A stretch of 21,684 bases of DNA from Nemertoderma westbladi (lineage: Eukaryota > Xenacoelomorpha > Nemertodermatida > Nemertodermatidae): NCBI GenBank assembly GCA_032718475.1, contig JAUCBJ010001371.1, forward strand, positions 1-21,684, read 5' to 3'. Positions 20,401-21,684 of this stretch are shown here, in pieces. The translations under genes were made by a program, and so were the position numbers. Under the pieces are notes generated by a model, which ran no database searches, was not told the origin of the DNA, and worked only from the letters and a program-made list of their open reading frames with translations. How positions within the stretch are numbered: the stretch's first letter is position 1; each line of letters opens with the position of its first letter.

Positions 20401-20565
20401 ATTAATAGTACTCATTATCACTATAATTAATACATTTACATGTATTTCCGTTACAGTGGTCCGTACATGACTGGAACTTCTGAGACATTCACGGTGGCTG
20501 TTGGCGAATACGCTGTGCTATCAGCAGCAATGGACAACAAAGTATCGTCTGTGAAACTCGTCTAA
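5282..20565 (+). CDS. Beta/gamma-crystallin-like protein, two domains, four Greek-key exons (5' end missing)
   Basis: Exons 5282-5436, 6792-6902, 17783-17956 and 20457-20565 splice into 182 codons plus TAA, the normal size for a two-domain beta/gamma-crystallin (four Greek keys). All three introns are phase 2 with good sites: donors GTAAGT, GTTAGT and GTAAGT, and acceptors TTTAG, TTTTAG, TTTCAG and TACAG. Signature segments are ITFYTGEDYGG (motif 1), WITYEMP then YPNASSWGG (motif 2), DNMASSVIV (motif 3) and DNKVSSVKLV (motif 4). The family forms compact beta-sandwich domains and binds calcium through D/N-D/N-X-X-S/T-S loops. It acts as a lens structural protein in vertebrates and is found in eyeless invertebrates too. 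The initiator exon is not identified and no AATAAA was found within 300 bp of the stop. The role here is unknown; a calcium-binding cytosolic or secreted protein is the family expectation. Confidence 0.85.
5882..6153 (+). mobile_element. tRNA-derived SINE in crystallin intron 1
   Basis: The head contains a pol III A box, TGGTGTAGTGG (5903-5913), and a perfect B box, GGTTCGATCC (5946-5955), at tRNA-like spacing. A tRNA-unrelated body of about 175 bp follows, ending in a TTTAC-type repeat tail (6131-6153). An 8-bp direct repeat, TAGATATT, lies at 5874-5881 and 6154-6161 and is the likely target-site duplication. The parent LINE is not evident: neither LINE in this window has a TTTAC tail. The first bases (ATATATATCTA) could be flank rather than SINE. 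Confidence 0.75.
6162..6791. other. Crystallin intron 1, rest
   Basis: AT-rich intron sequence with no recognised gene. There is an A11 tract near 6440 and a possible small repeat remnant, but no ORF or RNA gene that I can support. Confidence 0.35.
6792..6902 (+). CDS. Crystallin exon for Greek-key motif 2
   Basis: The exon is 111 nt, phase 2 at both ends. It encodes WITYEMPTC, LGPSIRLSQGGYPN and SSWGGVDNAMA. The Trp-Ile-x-Tyr-Glu start, the GGYPN turn and the SWGG segment match the second motif of a beta/gamma domain. The calcium-loop position reads D-N-A-M-A-C after splicing, so both Ser/Thr ligand positions are lost. Acceptor TTTTAG ends at 6791; donor GTTAGT starts at 6903, weaker than the other two donors. 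A run of 13 G lies 34 nt into the intron. Confidence 0.85.
6903..7509. other. 5' part of crystallin intron 2
   Basis: No transposon was recognised before 7510. The G13 tract (6937-6949) is close enough to the 5' splice site to act as an intronic G-run, and a TAGGCCTA palindrome lies at 6996-7003. Confidence 0.35.
7510..7552. repeat. Perfect 18-bp hairpin next to the LINE tail
   Basis: AATTACTTAAGACGCGCT (7510-7527) is exactly complementary to 7535-7552, with a 7-nt loop AATTTTA. It directly abuts the ACT-repeat tail of the minus-strand LINE, so it could be the outer edge of another palindromic mobile element or the LINE's target site. It could equally be a structured element of its own. Function unknown. 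Confidence 0.85.
7606..8707 (-). pseudogene. LINE copy A reverse transcriptase, C-terminal two thirds
   Basis: The region encodes GIPGEIIAAIRSVYDRST, then LFIIVVDYVL, LTDLDFADDLGVLSES with an intact FADD catalytic box (8374-8385), INSRKTN, DFCYLGSWIRKSG and IRKGKAWAALNRL, and then, beyond a stop at 8044-8046, the C-terminus with LRRVHCVKYN and HFAGHCFHRED. The stop is TGA where copy B has CGA (18786-18788), consistent with deamination of a CpG. A 5-bp insertion relative to copy B near 8585-8600 shifts the frame upstream of LFIIVVDYVL. Few lesions are present, so the copy may be fairly young. Confidence 0.8.
8725..8759. repeat. G-tract/C-tract hairpin near left end of the TTAA element
   Basis: G17 (8725-8741) is followed by TCAATATGA and then CCCC, T, CCCC. 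The GGGGTCA/TGACCCC arms are complementary around an ATA loop. The right end of the same element carries the matching structure (10215-10249), so this is a subterminal feature and not a random homopolymer. Confidence 0.7.
9051..9770. repeat. Tandem array of five ~165-bp units inside the TTAA element
   Basis: The landmark TCAAACTTGT (AAACTTGT in the last unit) recurs at 9051, 9213, 9377, 9539 and about 9713, giving periods of about 162, 164, 162 and 174. Each unit continues with a TTTTTCGG/TGGGTG block, then a GGTGC..GCACC palindrome (perfect as TTTGGTGCTAGCACCAAA in the last unit), AAATTTTGAAAA, CTTGTTTCTTGCGTT (from the second unit on) and CTGAATTCAATGGAAT. Units are diverged by substitutions and small indels. 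It is satellite-like. It is not a CRISPR array: the units are too long and no spacer structure exists. Confidence 0.8.
10215..10251. repeat. G-tract/C-tract hairpin near right end of the TTAA element
   Basis: G15 (10215-10229), TCAATATGA, then C11 (10239-10249). It can fold with a long G:C stem. Core identical to the left-end structure and in the same orientation on the plus strand, because the core itself is nearly palindromic. Confidence 0.7.
10293..10470 (-). pseudogene. LINE copy A reverse transcriptase, N-terminal fragment
   Basis: On the minus strand this piece reads LYNRIIL, NQNGFRKGRGTIEPIL, LKRIIEELSKKEDRHLAVI and FVDFFK. It contains the finger region and the start of palm motif A and continues, across the insertion, into the AFDSV codons at the other side. 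Upstream of about 10470 the similarity fades into AAGTTTAGTAACTTTAC-like repeats. Confidence 0.75.
10740..11372 (-). mobile_element. Possible 3' LTR of the BEL/Pao element
   Basis: On the minus strand a polypurine tract, AAAGGGGGGGAG (11373-11384), is followed by TGTCCCGG at 11372, a plausible LTR start (TG). The sequence downstream is AT-rich with several TATA-like strings. The 3' edge (CA) is not defined; 10740 is a guess. No second copy of this sequence was found beyond the gag end near 16830, so it cannot be confirmed as an LTR by pairing. Confidence 0.35.
11385..11939 (-). repeat. BEL/Pao 3' untranslated region with ~80-bp tandem repeats and (TA)n
   Basis: A unit containing AGCTCGGAAG, ATGTATATGATGCACAGG and AAGAAAATAATT recurs with AGGAAGAAAATAATT at about 11646, 11728 and 11806 (periods 82 and 78); a diverged copy starts near 11500. 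An (A)n(TA)n microsatellite covers about 11453-11494. This lies between the integrase stop and the polypurine tract, as in many LTR elements with repeat-rich 3' regions. Confidence 0.65.
11940..13016 (-). pseudogene. BEL/Pao integrase and DUF5641 region, open frame fused to a transposon-derived start
   Basis: An open frame of 358 codons from an ATG at 13016. Its first codons come from the inserted element and read MRY followed by eight Pro (encoded by the C25 tract); from 12983 on it is integrase. Catalytic residues are visible: the first Asp in NVGVDMM (12894-12896), the second in RSDSGTNF (12690-12692) and Glu in VWERKV (12543-12545). The C-terminus with WELFYFQNLQ, GDLVLVRKK and ADWPTARV is the DUF5641-like tail of BEL integrases. 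Integrase would insert element cDNA into the host genome. The N-terminal zinc part is separated by the insertion, so normal activity is unlikely. Confidence 0.8.
12984..13626. mobile_element. 643-bp non-autonomous DNA element with ~116-bp inverted ends and TTAA duplication
   Basis: The left end (12984-13118) and the reverse complement of the right end (13511-13626) match over about 116 bp with few differences; both start with a G run and TAGCGCATTTTCTGACC. The G run is 25 on the left and 7 on the right. TTAA flanks the insert (12980-12983 and 13627-13630), and removing the insert with one TTAA restores the BEL reading frame. Because CCCC precedes TTAA on both sides, the duplication could also be 8 bp, CCCCTTAA. 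The interior has no transposase. The family is therefore piggyBac-like or another TTAA/8-bp group. Confidence 0.8.
13631..14143 (-). pseudogene. BEL/Pao region between RNase H and integrase, with H2C2 zinc motif
   Basis: One open frame encoding AAHPLCEILLHHFHIMC, GHQGRHITHGAIR and NCIICKRLR, the HHCC zinc region that precedes the integrase core in BEL/Pao. It ends at the insertion at 13626 and continues in frame at 12983. The front part (LVRDAQLQCFPN, HVGGRLSQS) is the usual spacer after RNase H. The first codons near 14100-14143 are a frame shadow of the RNase H region and mark a deletion junction. Confidence 0.75.
14110..14290 (-). pseudogene. BEL/Pao RNase H N-terminal relic
   Basis: A frame with CYASEKAICSVIYMRV, then SVSFVFGNSKLAP and VPRLELVLA. 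This matches the start of the Pao RNase H, where the first catalytic Asp (SDAS) would fall on the Tyr of CYAS, so that residue is lost; the Glu in RLEL is present. The remaining two thirds of the domain are missing, replaced by the start of the next region, which implies a deletion of several hundred bases. Confidence 0.7.
14304..15283 (-). pseudogene. BEL/Pao reverse transcriptase, two frames
   Basis: Frame one (to about 14950) has KKNKFRLVFDSSA, TSLNSHLLPGPD and FIADVESMFHSF, in which the motif A Asp is intact. A frameshift near 14950-14975 leads to LRFFWFKDNDPTKH, then VHLFGNRPSP, KIRLHKIASSDP and YIYDPLGFIAP, all standard Pao segments. Motif C, normally YVDD, reads NVND (14760-14771), so one catalytic Asp is Asn. 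A 12-bp tandem duplication (TCAAACACTC at 14771 and 14783) lies just upstream of motif C in the coding direction. The enzyme would copy element RNA into DNA; this copy is inactive. Confidence 0.85.
15344..16113 (-). pseudogene. BEL/Pao aspartic protease and connector
   Basis: The upstream frame carries the retropepsin-type active site ILDEQSD (about 16079-16098), then FQYFNIESPEYDYQ and KNLTIKGIRKTQSYELP. After a short gap and frame change near 15850, the second frame has ARTLLLLGRNCHSLL and STPLGWALVGEACL, the end of the protease fold and the start of the connector to reverse transcriptase. The protease would cut the element polyprotein. Two frames plus a break at 15844-15853 and another after 15344 (GTGGTACAC region) make it non-functional. 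Confidence 0.8.
16241..16492 (-). pseudogene. BEL/Pao gag zinc-knuckle region
   Basis: One minus-strand frame encodes three zinc-binding motifs in a row: CLYHKLDGHSIHDC (second Cys replaced by His), a canonical CX2CX4HX4C as CSRCTDDQHMETDC, and CQKCHSNSHIALLH. Between the first two lies FSSLSLIEKETFLKKNNL. This arrangement is typical of BEL/Pao gag, where it binds element RNA. The frame ends in a TGA at 16241-16243 and lies in a different frame from gag and protease on each side. Confidence 0.75.
16509..16830 (-). pseudogene. BEL/Pao gag fragment
   Basis: From an internal ATG at 16733 the frame reads LNDFNFSRGLQLIINKLP, NWVNNKWSEQGNNYEE and HPPFTYFCNFLDRV, the conserved C-terminal part of the gag domain. 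In another frame upstream (about 16740-16830) ADLATFAKSLQST probably continues the same domain before a 1-nt shift. The N-terminal part of gag is not recognisable. A frameshift after FLDRV separates it from the zinc knuckles. Confidence 0.65.
17067..17206 (-). promoter_or_regulatory. TATA plus triple CCAAT promoter-like block, minus strand
   Basis: TATAAAAGG on the minus strand (17067-17075) is preceded, in transcription direction, by CCAAT boxes at 17132-17136, 17163-17167 and 17202-17206. This is a textbook pol II core promoter layout, pointing toward the BEL gag end. It may be the U3 of the 5' LTR, but no matching 3' LTR sequence was found near 10500-11372. Alternatively it is a promoter of another relic. 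Transcription would begin near 17040. Confidence 0.4.
17258..17335 (-). repeat. tRNA-like sequence, possible SINE relic
   Basis: On the minus strand TGGCGCAGTTG (17318-17328) fits the pol III A box, GGTTAGTGCGC follows as in tRNA D-arm-derived SINEs, and AGTGCGAATCT (17265-17275) is a B box with two mismatches. The A-to-B distance is longer than in a tRNA because of a small internal insertion. CTACTGG/CCAGTAG can also form a hairpin. No tail or duplication was found. Confidence 0.35.
17783..17956 (+). CDS. Crystallin exon for linker and Greek-key motif 3
   Basis: The exon is 174 nt, phase 2 at both ends. It encodes the interdomain linker (ALPLTKVANQPT), motif 3 (IVLFSAQSF, then YDLVPISWDNMASSVIV) and the start of motif 4 (GGTWILY). 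The calcium loop D-N-M-A-S-S is canonical. The folded-hairpin Gly of motif 3 is not conserved. The segment TLIVLTTTTYD is unusually Thr-rich. Acceptor TTTCAG ends at 17782 and donor GTAAGT starts at 17957. Confidence 0.85.
17957..18197. other. 5' part of crystallin intron 3
   Basis: No feature beyond the donor site and one TAGGCCTA palindrome (18179-18186). AT-rich intron sequence. Confidence 0.35.
18198..19255 (+). mobile_element. LINE copy B, plus strand, 5'-truncated and decayed
   Basis: The same LINE family as copy A, in opposite orientation. It begins near STTFVSTADGD and ends with a (TAG)n tail (19242-19254). Segments seen in various frames are VLWGVLQDDILAPFLF, VIVVDYVLCM, KYLTDLEFADDLG (FADD at 18443-18454), LEHVGDFCYLGSWIRKSG, IRKGK and LFRAAVDPVL. 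It carries many stops, frameshifts and small deletions and is clearly older or less constrained than copy A. It sits in sense orientation in crystallin intron 3. Confidence 0.8.
19256..20160. other. Middle of crystallin intron 3, no gene recognised
   Basis: No coding exon. A T9 tract and a B-box-like string (GGCTTCGATCCCG near 19522) may be repeat remnants. Another TATA-like string (TATATAAGG at 19860-19868) lacks any other promoter element. Confidence 0.3.
20161..20275. repeat. GC-rich palindromic block, probable end of a DNA transposon
   Basis: Three GCGGT/ACCG palindromes occur in a GC-rich island within AT-rich intron: GCGGTAAACCGC (20165-20176), GCGGTGCACCGC (20235-20246) and GCGGTGTACCG (20247-20257). 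GTTGGGT recurs at 20197 and 20262, followed by CGTTCAC and GTGAACG, which are inverted with respect to each other. The sequence after it (GTGTGAACGGGCCTTTAT) looks like a transposon terminus. Family not determined. Confidence 0.45.
20457..20565 (+). CDS. Crystallin terminal exon for Greek-key motif 4
   Basis: The terminal exon starts in phase 2 and encodes GPYMTGTSETFTVAVGEY, AVLSAAMDNKVSSVKLV and the TAA stop at 20563-20565. The calcium loop D-N-K-V-S-S is canonical. The protein ends right after the last beta strand, with no C-terminal extension. Acceptor TTACAG ends at 20456. The 3' untranslated region begins AAGACC; no AATAAA or ATTAAA was found before the transposon-like sequence at 20745. 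Confidence 0.85.
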
Positions 20566-20744
20566 AGACCAAAATGTATTCAATGGCAAACTCTTTCTTA
20601 TATTAGATTTGTTTAAAGAGTCATAATTTTAAGCGACAGTTATACTACTGAAGACTATTTAATTATCCATTTTATCCCTCTAATTCTTTATTATACCGCG
20701 AAGAACATTCGTTTTTTTCCCTTGTGTGCATTTATCCCACATAA
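20566..20744. other. Region downstream of the crystallin stop
   Basis: Likely 3' untranslated region and flank. No canonical AATAAA or ATTAAA on the plus strand. AT-rich without further structure. Confidence 0.35.
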
Positions 20745-21168
20745 GGGGCCGACCATAAATTACGTCACGCTTTTTTCACCAATTGTAAATCCACCCCCCC
20801 CCCCCCCCCCCCCCCTCTTCTTACAAATCATCACAAAATCGTTGAACCCCAACCCATATGGTTTAATATTTTGTTTATCTCATTGATATCACACAGTTGA
20901 CTGGAAAAATACAAATCGGTCTGATAATAGTAAGACATTCCTGTCTCGGCTATACTGCGAACTAAACCTGTAACTAACAGCAGAGACATGCAGCCATAGG
21001 CCTACTATAGCTGTTGTGTAGTATGTAGATGGAGTACAGTGTAGAGCCTAGAAAGGTAAATGTGACATTACAAAACGGATGACCACCCCCACATCCCTTG
21101 TAACGGATGACCACCCCCCCCCCCCCCCCCCCCCTACCCTGCCCTGCGCCTCATGACATCATTTATGG
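20745..21168. mobile_element. Decayed inverted-repeat DNA element with long C tracts
   Basis: The left edge GGGGCCGACCATAAAT, continuing ACGTCACGC, resembles the reverse complement of the right edge (GCCATAAATGATGTCATGAG, ending near 21149). CCATAAAT and GTCA match within an imperfect 20-bp alignment. Between them lie C22 (20794-20815), C21 (21114-21134) and a direct repeat AACGGATGACCACCCC at 21074 and 21102. CATAAATTACGTCAC-type ends next to G/C runs are common in invertebrate non-autonomous elements. No ORF and no clear target duplication. Confidence 0.4.
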
Positions 21169-21684
21169 CTTTTGACTTAAAATAAGACTTAAAATCACGT
21201 TAGGCATTTATTTATCTCTAATTATCTACACAATTATAACTATTATTATTAAATATTATAACTACACACTTTGTCATTAACTCAATTTATAGTTCTTTTG
21301 AGATGCTATTGAATTTCAAATATAATTTCTGGAATTTATGTAGTGTTTCACATGTTAATTATTGGTGATGGGAAGAACTGATTAATTGTGCTTATACGAA
21401 TAAATATTGCTAATAGACGGTAGGTACTTTACCGCCATAAAGGTAGGAGCTAATATAAACTCTGAAATCTCACATGAAACTATGTGACCAGGGATATGAC
21501 CCGTGGAATAAAGTTTGTTTTTGAAATAAATAAATATTTACCAGAAGTATTTATAACTAGTTTAATCGTGATCACCGACCTCGAAAACCCGTATACCTTC
21601 AGGCTTATCAAACCAAACACAAAATTTGACATCACAAAAAATGAACCGACCCCCCCCCCCCCCCATCCCACCCGGACCAAATAC
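21169..21684. other. Right flank, AT-rich with a terminal C15 tract
   Basis: No gene recognised. ATCACAAAAAATGAACCGA followed by C15 (21650-21664) resembles the C-tract-bearing element to the left and may be the start of another copy cut by the window edge. Confidence 0.3.

Noticed and set aside
21480-21680. Minus-strand 66-residue ORF
   Set aside because: Its Gly-rich start comes from the homopolymer tract and it has no recognisable domain.

Overview
The window looks like a piece of animal nuclear DNA, most likely from a marine invertebrate. It is AT-rich, protein exons are split by GT-AG introns, and non-LTR, BEL/Pao and Gypsy retrotransposons, tRNA-derived SINEs and TTAA-targeted DNA transposons are interleaved. 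Nothing is prokaryotic: there are no operons, no Shine-Dalgarno sites and no CRISPR. The species cannot be named from the sequence. The palindrome TAGGCCTA occurs five times, more than chance predicts, and may be a lineage marker.

The one convincing host gene is a two-domain beta/gamma-crystallin on the + strand. It has four recognisable coding exons (5282-5436, 6792-6902, 17783-17956, 20457-20565), each carrying one Greek-key motif, all joined by phase-2 introns, with a TAA stop at 20563-20565. The exon with the initiator Met lies upstream and was not found. A second possible host gene is an intronless 147-residue ORF on the minus strand (245-688) of unknown function, with a cluster of CCAATCA boxes on its 5' side.

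Almost everything else is transposon debris. 1566-2682: 5'-truncated L2/CR1-like LINE with an (ATT)n tail. 3386-4550: Gypsy-type fragment in which gag is joined to RNase H by deletion. Crystallin intron 1: a tRNA-derived SINE (5882-6153). Intron 2 (about 10.9 kb): a minus-strand LINE (7553 to about 10470) interrupted by a 1,577-bp piggyBac-like non-autonomous element (8712-10288), then a minus-strand BEL/Pao element (11372 to about 16830) interrupted by a 643-bp element with long inverted ends (12984-13626). Intron 3: a second, plus-strand copy of the same LINE (about 18198-19255) and a GC-rich palindromic block (20161-20275). Downstream of the gene are one or two further decayed inverted-repeat elements with long C tracts.

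The most interesting signals are the crystallin gene itself (calcium motifs decayed in the N-terminal domain and canonical in the C-terminal domain), and the nested TTAA insertions with G/C homopolymer tracts at or near their ends. One insertion has supplied an ATG and a polyproline tract that run in frame into the BEL integrase. No complete novel defence or enzymatic system was seen.
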